Of a stretch of 64,000 bases of DNA, positions 1 through 13,400 are shown one piece after another. The DNA lies in assembly GCA_037389465.1 (NCBI GenBank), contig JAZARR010000089.1, forward strand, positions 2,170,001 to 2,234,000. Reading direction: 5' to 3'. Both the position numbers and the translations under genes were made by a program. Under the pieces are notes generated by a model, which saw nothing but the letters and a program-made list of their open reading frames with translations, was not told the origin of the DNA and did no database searches. Origin of the DNA: Baylisascaris procyonis. Its lineage: Eukaryota; Nematoda; Chromadorea; Rhabditida; Ascarididae. The number at the start of each line of letters is the position of its first letter. Position 1 is the stretch's first letter.

Positions 1-409
1 TAATTCGATATAACAAAAGATTTTCTTCAAATAATGCAAAAATAGCGTACCATAATCCACCGAATATTCTCTCCAACAAAGAATGAAACATTACTGAACT
101 CTGCAATATGATTGCATCAATAATTTTTTTTTTTTTTCGCAAATAAATCTATCATCCAATATCATTGACGTTGTTCACTATCAGAAATTTCAAATAATTA
201 AATATAAATCAAATTTTCAAATCTATAATATTGCTTTAGAATATACTTTAAAATCCTGATCGCTATTAAAAAATAAAATGATGTAATTATGCAAAAAAAG
301 AATGGGAAAATTCAATTTTAAGTAATCAAGTTTTATTCAATATTTTCATTTATTAAGAATAAATTCAACGATCGAAGAAAATGAATGATTCAAATATTAT
401 AAGGCATAA

Positions 410-532
410 ATAACGACCTATCTAAGTCACATATACAACCAACTAAGAAATGAAGAGCGCCTAAATAAAGTGGAGAATTACAACCGGTTGAACGAGAAGC
501 ACAACGTAACAATAGACGGATTGCTCGCTTAA
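410..532 (+). CDS. Possible 3'-terminal exon of an unrecognised gene at the left edge
   Basis: A frame open from the stop at 407-409 to a TAA at 530-532 reads as a hydrophilic, helix-prone peptide ending in NVTIDGLLA, with a charged stretch ERLNKVENYNRLNEKHN before it. It is richer in G+C than its flanks, and AATAAA occurs at 564-569, 32 bp after the stop, as expected for a short nematode 3' UTR. No good splice acceptor is visible (only a weak CTAAG near 426), no start codon leads it, and the family is not recognised. It could be chance; if real, the rest of the gene lies before the window. Confidence 0.2.
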   Translation: MTTYLSHIYNQLRNEERLNKVENYNRLNEKHNVTIDGLLA

Positions 533-780
533 TCCGGAAATTTGTCATTATGCATGATGATGCAATAAATAAGCATCAAACGAAGAAAACATGCATCCCG
601 AAAAATTTCATCGCAATAGCTATCGTCCACTCTAAATAATCGAAGAAATTTTTTTGTTTCTTTTTTTGTAAATTTACATTTGAATTACATATAACTGCAA
701 CGTCATATTTATACATTTAAATTCCACATTAAAAAAACTATGAAGCCATTAGAAACGAATAGATAGTGTGAATTTATTTA

Positions 781-839
<59 letters not shown>

Positions 840-2365
840 ATGTATGAATTAATGAATTAATAATGAAAATTAACGTATTCCTTTTGCTAATAAAAGAAAT
901 AACGGAAATAATTCGTATAGATCGGAATAATAGCAAGATGGTAAAACTATTGAAATATTGAAATTAATTAGGGAGAAAATGAAATCTAGAAGAGGATTTA
1001 TACGCCGGAAACAACAACTTCATGACAGTACGATAATAAATAATACTCAAGCATTTAGCGTTGAGCATTTATAGATGATCAGATATCATAGAACGATCAA
1101 ATGAATTTCGCTTATGGCGCGATTTCGGTAGCCATATATTACTTCAGGTTTTTAGCTTTAGCCCTACGTTCCAATTTTAGTAATCTTTCAACTTATTGAT
1201 GTGTATAGATGTATTTAGACCCTCAATTCGCAGTCTCTTGCTAATATCTCAATAGAAGAGATACAATTCATAATCTTAGCTTTTTATTTGTAAAATGTGA
1301 TGGCAACATAGAAAGCAACAAGATTATATTGGCGTTTTGCTGCTTTTAGAAAAGAACAAATATGATAGTTGTCGAATTTCTGCATCAATGAATAAATAAA
1401 TATTTACACATTAGTGATTTTATCAATGCTTTCATTGTTTGTGTATTTCCGCATGGAAATTACAAACTTCTCATGGCTTAATGATCGTGATGCATATTTA
1501 CGAGTTCAACTTTCGAAGTAAATAGAATGAAAAATTTCAACTCTCACCTGAAAAGCTTTCATAGGTATTGAGGTTTAATTTCTTCCATCATTACCTATAA
1601 TATTTCTTCCATTATCTGTAATATTTTGTTTTTCGCTTTTTTTTATAAATTTATATTTTCTTTAAATTTGAATATTTTTACTAAAATTAGATAGGAGTAA
1701 CTTAGAGGAATCCATCTCGAATATTTGAAATTTGCATATAAGAACCTGAATGTTTTTGAGATCATTTAAACGCAGAATGGATGGTCAAGTTCAGCGATAT
1801 GAACAGTCATCGACTATATTGAATAAGTCGACGAATTTTTTCTGTTTTCCTTTACCATATCTTCTGGCGATCGAATAGAGCAATGAACAAATTAAAGACT
1901 GTATTAAAGAATTTCGGCAGCCGTATCAAATCTCATAGTGAATTAAAATAGTTTTAGCGTTGAAAATAAGAGCTATAAAATGTTTTGAATTACAAAAAAC
2001 TTTAATGTGGAAATTACTTATGTAAAATATTTTCCTTACAATAGTTGGGTCATTTATTTTAATTTTATTTTATTTTTTTATTTGTTAAGAAAAAGAAAGT
2101 GCGAGAAAATTTCGCCTCTTGAAAAAGCGTTTTATAGTTTTTCAAAACTTTCAGCAGTCATTTATTTAGGCTATTTGAAACCACTTTAGACGTTTTATTA
2201 GCGTCATTTTTCGAATATATTTTGGTTCAATTAGACGTAGGCAAACGTTTTCATCGGCATTTCAACCGGATTCTCTTCGACGATGACGAACACTTTCTTT
2301 CGTTAACGATAGAAAAAAGAAGAATCTGTATGTTATCTGGAGCCTATAAAATTTTACTGCATTTG
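533..2365. other. Gene-free AT-rich stretch
   Basis: Nothing gene-like was found apart from the TAAA microsatellite at 781-841. Short open frames here (for example 2007-2189) are poly-F/L/K-biased and have no splice or composition support. Confidence 0.5.
781..841. repeat. (TAAA)n microsatellite
   Basis: About fifteen uninterrupted copies of a TAAA/AAAT tetranucleotide. This is the reverse complement of the TTTA unit found attached to TA tracts later in the window. Confidence 0.97.
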
Positions 2366-2403
2366 CTTCAATTCTAAAATTTATTTGAATTTTAGAATTG
2401 AAG
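2366..2403. repeat. Perfect 16-bp inverted repeat (hairpin)
   Basis: The left arm at 2366-2381 (CTTCAATTCTAAAATT) is exactly the reverse complement of 2388-2403, with a 6-nt loop. It would fold as a stable stem in RNA. No flanking gene explains it. Confidence 0.9.
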
Positions 2404-5400
2404 AAAATAATTGTAATATTTGTTTTTTGAAAAAAAAATGCTGTGAAATCAATATAAGAAAATATCATTCAATGAGGTTAACATGGTATAGCTTATGAGA
2501 TATTCATTAGATTCTTTTCGTGAAAATTCCTCGCCATTAAAAGGCAACCATCAAAGTCTTCCTCACAGAAAATGTAGCTATTATGCAAATGTTTAAATGC
2601 ATAAATTTGTGGACAGAATCAATATCTAACAATGATTCAACGAAAGGTGTGTATCCAGATTCCTAAAAAGTCACTTCCGGAAAACCATGCGTTACGGATT
2701 TCCGGATGATCATTTCCGGAAAATCTTCTACCACAATCTAAACTCTTATCCATCTTATGAGTGAGGTTTGCGAAGTTCCCGATGAGAATCGCAACGAATT
2801 GTCCATAGCTATCTGAAAGTGGCCAAAACGTTTATCGAGTGCACCTATAAAATGAGCGACAGCGTGCAGTGCGGCTGTCATTTCGGAACGCTTGATGATG
2901 ACATCACTTCATTAACTTCAGATACGTTAACAGTTGTTTATATTGCTAGGGATTGATTTTGTAGTTGGTTGTTTATATTTCACTGTCAATAGCTTATGTA
3001 GAAATATATGATATAACCCATCATAGCCTATTATGCAAATATCATTTAATGAAGTGACGTGTTGTATGTATTCTCACATGATAGCCCGTTTCCGTTACTT
3101 TTCTAGAAGGAAAAAAAAACATTAAATTAGTACATAATAAGCGACTTCAATATTGTTGTCTCTATAAAATATTTCTTAGTGCATTTGCCTTCTATCTATA
3201 TTTGATTGCACAGAGTATGGCTATTAATCACTCTTTACTGCTATATAACCGTCTAAATTAAACGAAAACGTTGTTCAAATTCGTTAGCTTTGTTGAGGTG
3301 ATTGCAAACGATTGAGAAGCATTACGCAGCCTACCTATTCATTCAGTCATTTTATAGTTAATGTCATCGCGATTTCTCATCGGGATCTTTGCGAAAATCC
3401 ATTGCTAGAGATATTTTATTTTTTCGACGAAATAGTTGATTGCTTATGAAAGGAATTTTCGGGAATATCCTCCGGCTATTCGGAATATTGCGGGAATAAG
3501 GGTCGGGAATTTTGAATTTACAAGTCGACAATTGAGTACAAGGTGAATGTAAACAAAATTGAGTTGTTTTTAAGATTATCGGTATCGTTGAGCGCGATTG
3601 TCTAACGTCTCTCGTAAACAAGCTGACAGCCGTGTGCACATATTGATTGAGCCGCTGGGTGCCTCTTCCAACGTTGAGCTAGCTATATTCACTTTGGTTC
3701 TAGCTAAATGTTATATTTGATATTCTTTTCTATATATGCGAGAAAATTATTGCATTATAATTTGCGCTAAAAATTAGAGTATCAAAAAATAAATGAGCTG
3801 TCATTTGAATATTTTTAAATGAAATTTTAGAGGTTTTCGAGAGTTTAGTAATTATTATAATAAATTTGCGTAATAATGTTAGGTTGAGATTTTAGATCTT
3901 ATTTTTTTCGTTGTTTCATCTACTTCTCCAAAACTATCCCACATACCTGTCAATAACTCTACCTGGAATGAAACTATAGTAGAGAGATATCGCATAAATA
4001 TATAATTGCTGCTTCGTTCTTTATAAAATAATATTTATTTTCTTTTATAGTTGATTTTCTATAATATTTGAAGAAATTGATTTATACCATAATTTCCATA
4101 TTATACGACAAGTTAGTTTATTTTATTTGTTTGAATAAAATGTTTTGCAAAAGATATACAAAAAATATTCCAAAAATATTTTATTATTTCAGTAAGGAAA
4201 AAAATATTTCATTCTTCTATGGAGGGTTATTAAATAAAACTCTAAATTATATTAGCTCATTGCTTGCAATGAATTTTTTTTCCTTTGCACCCCATCCTCT
4301 TTCATTCCTTTTCCTTTATGCTGATGTTACTGAATTCCTTTTACTATTGCAGTCGGCCATTTTATAAAATCTTCTTGACGTATCCGGTTCGCTCGTTCTG
4401 GTTGACTCAGAGTTGACTAACGGTCGAGTAAACGTTAATAAATTCTGTGGCTAAAAATACTATCGAAAACGCTATTTGAAGAGTATTTTCTTCCAGTGGA
4501 ATTTTGATTTCTATGCAAATATGATATACATATAACAATCTAAATTATATAAATTTAATTCTAATCATTCCTATTTGGCTATAATTTTTGATGGTGTTCA
4601 TTTTGCAAATAATTAGTGATAAGTTTATCGAATATAAAAACTTATCTTGCTACATTCTTAGATAAGTTTTTTTTTTGAAGAAATTCCTTATCATTACATC
4701 ATATGTTCAAAAATTTTATAACATAAAATCGTATTGATGATATATTCAAATGACGTCAGTTTTATGATGTGGCGATAGGCGTGACACATCTAAAAGGTAC
4801 GAATATGCCGCATTCTATTTGCAATTTCCCTTCTAATAACCCGAAGTAATTTGTGTTCATTTTTTGTTTAAATCTTCGTTGTGTTTATTTTTTATTCTGA
4901 CTGCAATTTAATTTTACTGACAAAACTGTGACGCTTATAATGACAATTCAAATAAAGTCGAGACAATAGTGCAGTTCTTTTCTTTACATTCATTTATTGC
5001 TCAATGCGTTCGTTTCCTTCGCTTTCTTCGTTCGCTTTGTTGTTGAATTATTAACTTTATAGTGCATAAAAGAAACTAAATTCTGCTTTCTGGCCAATTT
5101 TTTTTTTTTCAAACAACGAACACCATCTCCTCCCTTCACCTACCATCGTGTCTCTTTCTAGTTCTTCACTCAATGATTTACGTTCGTCATAGCGTTATTC
5201 TGAATGAATACGAAGAGGAGAGAAGGTGGGGGAGAGGAACGGAAGGGGAAAGGAATGGGAGTGGGATAAGTGAAAGTGAATTCTTCTATTAGATAATATT
5301 CCGATAATTTATATCCACATGCTAATACATAAATACGTTCTCGCTTCAAAGCGTCAAAAATTGAAAACTTTCGGTTTTTAAACAATCTTCAAGCATAAAT

Positions 5401-7410
5401 GCCATAGTTTTTTTTCGTAGTTTTTCTATTTGAAATTTCCATTAAAAATCTTTGAATTTTTTTCCCCATTAGTTAAAAATTATTTTATTTCGAATAGATA
5501 GGTTTATATCTTTCTTTTTCTACTCATGATTTTTTTGTTTTATTCTTTTCTCGGATTGTATGTATTGCGTCCGTCCGGAATATATAATTTAATATTTTTA
5601 TCAGTAGTACTTTCTGAATTAAATTGAATAAAAGCAACTAGGATTGAAATTTATTTCTACGGTAAATATTTCAAAAGTTTTAGCATTTATAATTAATTTT
5701 ATAGTTGGTTTATGTTAGCATAATGATTCGTCGCAATGAAGCCCCTATGAAGTTATTATTTCTTATATATTATAATCGTAATTATCTGAATCATTAGAAG
5801 TAATAATGAGTGAATTGAGATTCGAAGTCAATGGAACGAACATACGTTCCTCTATATACAACAATTAAGTTGTTTTGAAACCGATCCAATATTAATGGGC
5901 TAATAATTGATGCAAAGCAAGCATGAAAACCCTTATTTGTATATCGATGATCGTGTTTTTATATTTTTCCAAATTTTCAATTTTACAGTTCATCAAAGAG
6001 CGTCGTGTTTGCACATATTTATATGTATGTGTCTGTCTGCGTGTCGGATAAATTTCTTATATATATATATATATATATATATTGCAGTTAAATACCATCA
6101 AAGTATGCTGCCGTGTTTTCAGCTATTCTATGTTTGTATAATTGCAGCAATCCTTTTACAAGCGTGACTGTTTTATTTACTGATCGTATCTCATTGTGAC
6201 ATTCTTTCTTATCTAAAGTAAAGTGTGTCTTTCACACGCGTAGGTTGTGTATATTTAAGAGCGACAAGAAAGAGCATATAAATAAGTTATTCAAAAGTTT
6301 TTTGAATGATTTTTAGTCGATTTCACTCAACGATAATAATTTTTACTGCGTGGGCGAATTAACTTTCCTGTTGAGAATTGTTGTGTCACTTATCATTGTG
6401 CAGCACAAATTTTTCTCATCAAAAATTCTTCACATTACTAGTTGGAAGAATGCTTTAGTGCTCATTGCAGTAACGTACGATTTATGGGGGGGTTTTTTTT
6501 TTTTTTTAAATTCTCTCATGCATGAATTAATGCATTTGTGACTGAGCAAACCCTTATCAAGCCCTTATATGATTGAGTGCTCACCACCCATCTCCCCTTT
6601 CTAGTTTTTGGTGAATTTTTATGCGAACCTCTGAAGGTTCAAATTTTATGCGACTCTACGTCTGGAAAAAAAAAGAAAAAGAAAAAACAGCCACCGAATG
6701 CCCATAATCATCAGAATTTGAATATATTTTTCACACTTTTTAAGCCCATATGTTAATTTTTTTGCTGCTTATCTAATTTTCCTCAATCTCTAAGCAAGCC
6801 TTCTCGCAGGTCTAAGTGGATTCTTAATTCCGACTATAGCCCATAAAAGGAGGGTAAGAAGGTGATAGGTGGGATCATGTATAACATATCTGTCCCCACC
6901 TCACAAAATAAACCAATTTTCTCAGTGAAGAGAGGGAAATAGAGTGAATCTTGTGGTTTAGAAAGTTATTTTTTTTAGAGATAGTGATTAAACGTAGAAT
7001 AAATTTCCCAAAAAAAAATTATTTTCTATGCTCAAATTTGGGAGACATAAATGCTACTACACAAGATTATGATTATTTAAGTATTAAGCTTATAAGATTG
7101 CAGTTATTTACATATCTTTGAGGATATCAAATTATATATGTTATGTTTTTATATTACAATATAGGATTCGAATGATTCATTTGTTTTGCTATCAATTAGC
7201 CACATTCAAGATTAAATGAACAGACCACCCAAATTTCTTAATCACAAAATATTTGGCTTTTTTCCACAAAATATTCCTAAAGAAACTAGCGCTTATTCAT
7301 TGTTATTCTTTTAGCTTAAATATCGATCGACCATTTCGTATTTACATTCGGATTCACGTGAAATACATGTGAACGCGCTTGTTTGCCCTCTATAGAATAA
7401 CATCATTACA
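2404..7410. other. Mostly gene-free stretch with weak exon-like pieces
   Basis: Holds a cluster of three TTCCGGA motifs (2675-2720), a TA microsatellite at 6059-6082, and a GA-rich stretch at 5215-5275. Weak exon-like pieces: 4353-4416 (after the acceptor ACTATTGCAG, open to a TGA, peptide starting RPFYKIFLTYP), 2759-2818 (an ATG frame starting MSEVCEVPDENRN), and 5990-6025 (between TTTTACAG and GTATGT). None could be tied to neighbours, so none is called a gene. Confidence 0.4.
6059..6082. repeat. (TA)n microsatellite
   Basis: About 12 TA units, uninterrupted, immediately before TTGCAG. Confidence 0.95.
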
Positions 7411-7821
7411 ATGGCGTTAAGCTTCTCAAATATGGTATTTTTCCATTCACATGTTGCGTTGTTATTTCTGCTGCCTGTTGAGCAAAAAAGTGGATTATTG
7501 CTTATCTATTTATTGGTTTATTTATTTATTTATTTAATTTTATTTATTATTCACATCTTTAAATTTGTGACTGCAAAATGCATCATTTCAGCTCTATGTT
7601 CGTGCGTATGTCTGTGTCTGTCTGTTAGTTTTAAGTCTATAGCAACTAAAGTTATAGTGAGGAGATTTTACGTGTATAATGCACAATGCAGGATGACTTC
7701 ATCAACTTTTAAGTTGACCCATGAACTTTGTAAGCAGTTGCAAGAGCTTAAACGTAATGAAACAATTGAATCCGTTTTGCAGACGATCAAATCGCTTAAA
7801 ATCCCAATCGTCCATAAATAA
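7411..7821 (+). CDS. 136-codon open frame; its last 43 codons may be a first exon
   Basis: One of the longest open frames in the window, with ATG at 7411 and TAA at 7819-7821. The first half is hydrophobic and low-complexity (TTTA-rich DNA) and is probably not protein. The last part looks more credible: an internal ATG sits one base after an AATGCAG acceptor (7691), which would suit splice-leader trans-splicing, and the peptide runs MTSSTFKLTHELCKQLQELK followed by a helix ending SLKIPIVHK. The pattern of a leucine helix, then short linker, then LKIPI loosely recalls the first helices of the TFIIS N-terminal domain, where the sequence continues L..T.IG. Here a stop follows directly, unless a weak donor (GTCCAT at 7811) is used. 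Function unknown. Confidence 0.22.
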   Translation: MALSFSNMVFFHSHVALLFLLPVEQKSGLLLIYLLVYLFIYLILFIIHIFKFVTAKCIISALCSCVCLCLSVSFKSIATKVIVRRFYVYNAQCRMTSSTFKLTHELCKQLQELKRNETIESVLQTIKSLKIPIVHK

Positions 7822-8141
7822 TTTCTATGAGCGATCGGATCGCTTCAAATGAAAATTTTTTATTGCGCATATTTCCATTTTAATCGTTAGGAGACCTATC
7901 AACTTTTAGATAGATAATATGAAGTTACCTTTTTGGGTATTTGAGGCTACAATTAATTACCTACTGGGAAGTTATCAAACAAATACAGGCATTGATTGAA
8001 TAATACATAATATGAGGTAAGTAAAGTTATTGTTGCTCTTTGTGGAAAATCAGTTGAAGAGAATTGTGATGGCTTAAACGAGCAAAGATCGATAAAATGC
8101 TTAATGGCTGTGAGGATTGAGATTTGGCCATACGGTTGCAG

Positions 8142-8209
8142 ATGTTGCTTCTGAGCCAGAAAAGAAAAAAACAACAACCCGATGGGGGAATCAGATGATG
8201 AGGGAACAG
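8142..8209 (+). CDS. Candidate 68-bp internal exon
   Basis: Lies between a good acceptor (CGGTTGCAG) and a good donor (CAG|GTATCT). Only one of three frames is open; it reads VASEPEKKKTTTRWGNQMMR and is entered after two bases that complete a codon. It lies 320 bp after the 7.8-kb open frame and might belong with it, but no in-phase chain was found. A neighbouring stretch 8010-8148 is open in another frame and ends at a GTGAGG donor. Unrecognised family. Confidence 0.25.
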
Positions 8210-10250
8210 GTATCTGTCTTTGTCTTTGTGTGCTTGCCAGCTTGCTTTTTTGTTACGCTCAAGGATTGTTGTTTGCGTTGTTTTGAAGTGTCGATGTTTT
8301 ACTGCGTTGTTCAACAAAAACACTCTACAAGTGATTCGTTTTTGTGCAGTGCGTATTAGATTGTTACCTTTGCGATCTCTGTCTATCTATTGTATCACTA
8401 GTCGGATGGTATCCACATAATAATACATAATTAATAATAATACATAATACATAATAATACATAATCATATTTACTGAATAATATAGGTTGAATTCCATTA
8501 AAAAAATTAGCGCTAACGTTTGTGCATAAATTGATTTTTGTGACTTAATTATGTAACGGAAACGCTATCTTCATTGAATAATGGGAAATTCGCATAAAAA
8601 TTATTAAATTTTCCATTAGTTTTTGAAACTCAAAAATTTTCTGATGCAAAGAATTAGATTTTTTTCGACGTTTTCCACTGTATCAATTTGACACCAAAGA
8701 GCAATCAACGTTTCTGTGTTGACAATTGCCGCAGTGGAACATGTTGAACGACTGTAATCAATGATGACCATCTGCATGCAGCACCGTTTATAAATGTGGC
8801 TGTCAATAAGAGTCTGTCAAAAGAAAAAAATGCCTGCACAATGAACTACGTGAATGAAATGTTTATTGTGTGTTTGTGCGCCAACCATCATTATTAGACT
8901 ATCTTCGTATGTTTCTCTTACATTATCGTCACGGAATCTGTCAATTCTTATCACGGTAGTGATTTTATTTTATTTTTTTGCTTATTTTTTTTTTCAAGAA
9001 AAACTTTCTTTTCAAGTTCAAGTTGTTTCAATTATTTTACTTTCCAGATACGAATATCTTATAAATTTGAAACTGTGAAATGTTTAGAGATTTTTTTATA
9101 AATGAAAAAATCCCTTTTAGAGAGATTTTTATTTTTAATAAAATGTAGATCTTGAAGCAGTTATCTAAATTAATATAGGACGAAAAATTTCGCATTAAAT
9201 TATCGTATGCATAATGTAGTTATTATTGCTGAGATAAACATTCAATATAAAGGAAACGTCTCTAAATTATTTTATTATTATTTTCTTTGCTTTTGTTAGC
9301 GATTCGAATCCGAATTAAATAATAGATGTGAAGAATGCTATTGACAAATATATAAAGAAATCGAGAGTCAATATTTGAATATTTACTGAGATTAGCATTC
9401 ATAATATTGAAATTTGTAGCAGTCTTTTGTACGATTTCTTTCCGTAAGTAAAATTTTTTTCCTTGCAAACATAATTAGTAAATTCAATAACATCGCCCAA
9501 AATTCAAGGAAATTTGCATAATTTGCAAAGCATTGGTCAAACGGCTGTTCACTAGCTTTGTCGGGTTTTTTTTTTTGATAAGTTTTAATTGATACTCTAA
9601 CAAATGCCGAAGCCTGTCAATAGGAGTTGACATAATAAGTGCTCTTGCGTTCTGCTCATCTGACCAACCGGTTTCATAAATAACTAGCGAATATTAAAAT
9701 ATGCATAATAATGCCTTCATATTTTAATTGCTGTGAGGACTGGTGTTTTCCTTTGCAAAAAAATTTGTTCTCTATGATCGTTCGCAGCATTTTTACATCG
9801 TTATATCTGCATAATTTTCTCTAAAGTTGATAGATAAATGTAAAATAAGATATGTGGTTTTTCTTATGATGTGCATTATATTCCACTAAATTCCAAAGCT
9901 TTAGCTTCAGTGCCTCTCGAATTCGAATGACTAGACAGACAGGTGAAAATGCGTTTACAGGTGCAAAGAGACCGTATCGTCATACTTAATTAATGAATAT
10001 ATCCCATCTGGAAGAGTTTCAATTCTAAAGACATATGAAATATGAATACAAATTGCATGAGCGTGAAATAATTTGAGAAAAGCGCAATTGAAGACTTCTG
10101 ACGAATTCAAAAATGTTTTTTTTTTATAATTTCGGTGAATTTTTGCATATATATCAACGAATCGTATTTGTATAAACGTATAAAAAATATTTCTACGTAA
10201 AAGCGATGTAAATTATAGTGAGTGGATTGTTTTATGTTGTTTTCATTCTC
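8210..10250. other. Upstream region of the dehydrogenase gene, no gene seen
   Basis: AT-rich. Contains simple TAATACA repeats at 8419-8466 and one exon-like open stretch at 8744-8898 (frame with APFINVAVNKSLSKEKNAC, TAG-terminated) lacking clear borders. The proximal promoter of the dehydrogenase gene should be in the last kilobase, but no motif can be assigned with confidence. Confidence 0.4.
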
Positions 10251-10252
10251 AG
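10240..10252 (+). other. Probable splice-leader (trans-splice) acceptor
   Basis: TTTTCATTCTCAG immediately precedes a 121-bp stretch without any ATG, after which the first ATG (10374) is the dehydrogenase start. No upstream exon needs to be joined here, so a trans-splice acceptor is the simplest reading in a nematode. It could also be a cis acceptor for a 5' UTR exon. Confidence 0.45.
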
Positions 10253-10373
10253 TGCGGTTCGTTTATTGACTTCACGTCAAACTCATTCGGGTTATCATTC
10301 ATTAGCAAGTTGTATTGTTCTCGAAGTGTATCATTTGCCCATTCGTAGCTTCTCCTATTCGGCGCAATTCCAA

Positions 10374-10414
10374 ATGTCTCCGCTTAAGGTTACGGTAATC
10401 GGATCCGGAAATTG
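10374..10414 (+). CDS. gpdh: GPDH exon 1 (coding part)
   Basis: Encodes residues 1-13 and two bases of W14, ending within the GSGNWG nucleotide-binding loop. Donor is GTGAGC. Intron 1 is 728 bp. The 5' UTR probably starts at 10253. Confidence 0.95.
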
Positions 10415-13400
10415 GTGAGCTTTTTAACTTTTCAATAAAGTTTTTCATATATAGTAAAGACTAAACTTGAATACAGATATGATTATACCTTCTATTTATG
10501 CTAGCAATAAATACCATAGTGCTTATATAATACAAGTATACATATCTTTGGTGTACTACAAGTTTAGTAATTCATACCGATATATACTGTAATAGGAAAT
10601 AATTAAATTTGAGTGTAAACTACGTTTTTTTGTGTGCAATTATAACTTTATTTTATTTATTTATTTATTTATTTTAAACGATAAAGCAGTAACTATGAAT
10701 AAATGTCTCTTCATATCGCTTCCGCTTCCGCTTAGGTGAAGTTATAAAATCGTGTAATGGTTAAATATTATCCAAATTATCATGTTTTATTATCAATTTT
10801 TTGACTTTTAATTAATCCTTCATGCTTTGTTTAATATCAACCTAGAAAGTAAAGATCTCTAAAATGACTATCGTCCTTTATTGGACTGCTCAAGTTCAAC
10901 ATTTTTAGTTCGTATATTTCTTTTTATGAGCGAAAATTCGCTCATTTTTAGTCAAATTTTTCTCTACTTCCTTGTGGCAACGGGGTGGTCCTCATAGAAA
11001 GCGATGAATGCGTGATTCAATGTTTAAGTGGAAAAACACCCGTCGTTCAAGCTTGAGTCTTTATTCATCCATTTAGTGGTGTGAGCAAGGATTAAATAAT
11101 GCTTTAAAAAAAACTTTTTCATGGATTTTCCTCGAATTATAGGGGCTCGGCGATTGCACGAATAGTCGGAGAGACAGCAGCTCAATATCCGAACGATTTC
11201 AATCCGGCTGTCAATATGTGGGTTCATGAAGAAATATGGAATGGTATGAAGCTGTCACATGTTATCAATGAGCAACACGAAAATCCCAAATATTTACCCG
11301 GCAAGAAACTTCCTGAGAATGTGGTATGTTGATGTGACCATCTTGTTTGTTCCTTCATTACGTATATTCAATAAATTTCAAGAATTGATATCGTTTTAAT
11401 TAAAATTACATACAACAAAGATTGCATAAACGCCTTATTAAAAAAAGTGTTAGACAAGGTCGGAACGGATCACAGCAGGGTGTTACGAGGATAAGCTAAT
11501 AATTTTGCAGCCTCGTTGAACGATGATGCGAGGGAAAGGGGGAGGGGGGTTGGGAAGGAGAAAGGCAAGAGAAGAATAATAAGCTAATAATAATAATAAT
11601 AATAATAAGGTAAGAAGGTAAGGAATTCGTATATATGAGTGGTTGTATGTCTATAATTTTACACATGGGCACCGACTGACTATAAAGAAAATAAATCAAC
11701 GAAATTGAATGAAATGAATCTCATCGCTCGTCATTGAAAATTTCGAAAAATTTTATCATTTATCATTGAAGAGTTCTATGCAACGATAAAATTTAAAGTT
11801 GAAATATTTTGCATATTTATTTTAGGTCGCTGTGACAGATCTAATCGAAGCATGTAAAGATAGTGATTTACTTGTATTTGTTGTTCCTCATCAATTCGTC
11901 TCAGGTGTTTGCGAACAACTTCAAGGGCATTTGAAGGATGGCGTTCTAGCCATTTCACTAATTAAGGTTCTTTTTTATTATTATTATTTTTTTTATTCTG
12001 CTATGATTAGCTAATATTTTCGTATAATAATTGCAGCTCTAGATACAGGGTAAAGAATCTTTAAAATCACCTGAGAATGACCCTGGCAAAGAGTAACTGT
12101 TTTTATTTCCATTTTCTTGGGGGGGAGAGGGGTGGGGAGGGGACGAGGAATTAGTTGCGAGTCGTAACCTGATTTTGAAATAAAATATAAAACAATACAA
12201 AATTAGAGAAGGAAAAAGAGGGTTGAAATTTTTTTCATTTTTATCGCACCCGTCTTGAAACTGCAATCAGTTTCGATTCATTCTGCATGGAGGATGGGAA
12301 GTGATAATTCCCCAATATGGTAACTGTGTTGATTATTCTTATCTAAAGACACTGATGATAATAATGTCTACTGATTGTAGAACTTAATTTATCACCATCT
12401 CTTATCATAATTGATAATTTTATTCTTATGGTTTCATAAGTGATATTAAAAATTTTTAAAATTCGTTGATTATCTTGATTAAAACTCTTTAGCGTTGTAG
12501 TTATCTTATAATATTTGCTTCTATTTTGTAATAGAATTCTTTTTTAGTGCTATTTTTATTTCCTCTATTGCTGTGAATTTTTGTAGATATTTTTATAGAT
12601 TTTTCTCTCAATGTCTTCAACTCCATAAAATTTCTATAGATGTATCGATTATCGAACACTAGGACAATTGCGCCACGCTTCCACTTGCACAATGGTATAT
12701 AGGTGGAAGTATTTGCTTTATAGCAGTAATCCTCTTGCATATTACTTTAGATTTGTTGAAGTTCCATAGTACAAGTCTCTTCCATATTTAAATATTTCGA
12801 ATACTTGCGCAAAAAGCATAATTGCCGCTGTTTATATGAAAGAATGTTGAATAAAAACAAACGTTGCAAGTTTATTTCAATAATTCTTTGCTCTCAGAAA
12901 TAAACGGAAAAGATATTATAAATCCAAATATTATATATCATTATCTTTACGTTTATCTACTAATTTAATTTTAAAAAAATTTATGTTTAATAATTTTGCA
13001 TATAAATTTGCATATAAAAGTTTATAAAGCTTAAAGAAATATTTTTCAACTAAAGGAAATGGTCTGCAAAAAGAGGGATTTATTGCTGGACTTAATTAGA
13101 TGAAAATAAAATCTCTTTTATGTTGAAAAAATATTTCTTATTCACTTAGGAATGCCTCCTCACATTCAAAGCTGTAATATAAACGATGTGTTCATTGAAA
13201 AATTTCAAGCTATTATATTTAAAAAAATAAATTTTTCATATTTTTATTTTTTTGCATCAGTTTTCGGGAATTTTTTAGATAAACTCATTCTTTTAACAAT
13301 TTTTTTTGCATATTTAATATTTTGCATATAAAATTTCCATTATAAGAATAAATATGATCTAATAGAAGCATTATTTTTCTCAGCTATTGCTCAATTATAA

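Noticed and set aside
10218..10373. N-terminal extension of GPDH starting at 10218
   Set aside because: It begins before the CATTCTCAG acceptor, starts at a GTG-type codon and its residues are not typical of the family; the first ATG after the acceptor is at 10374.
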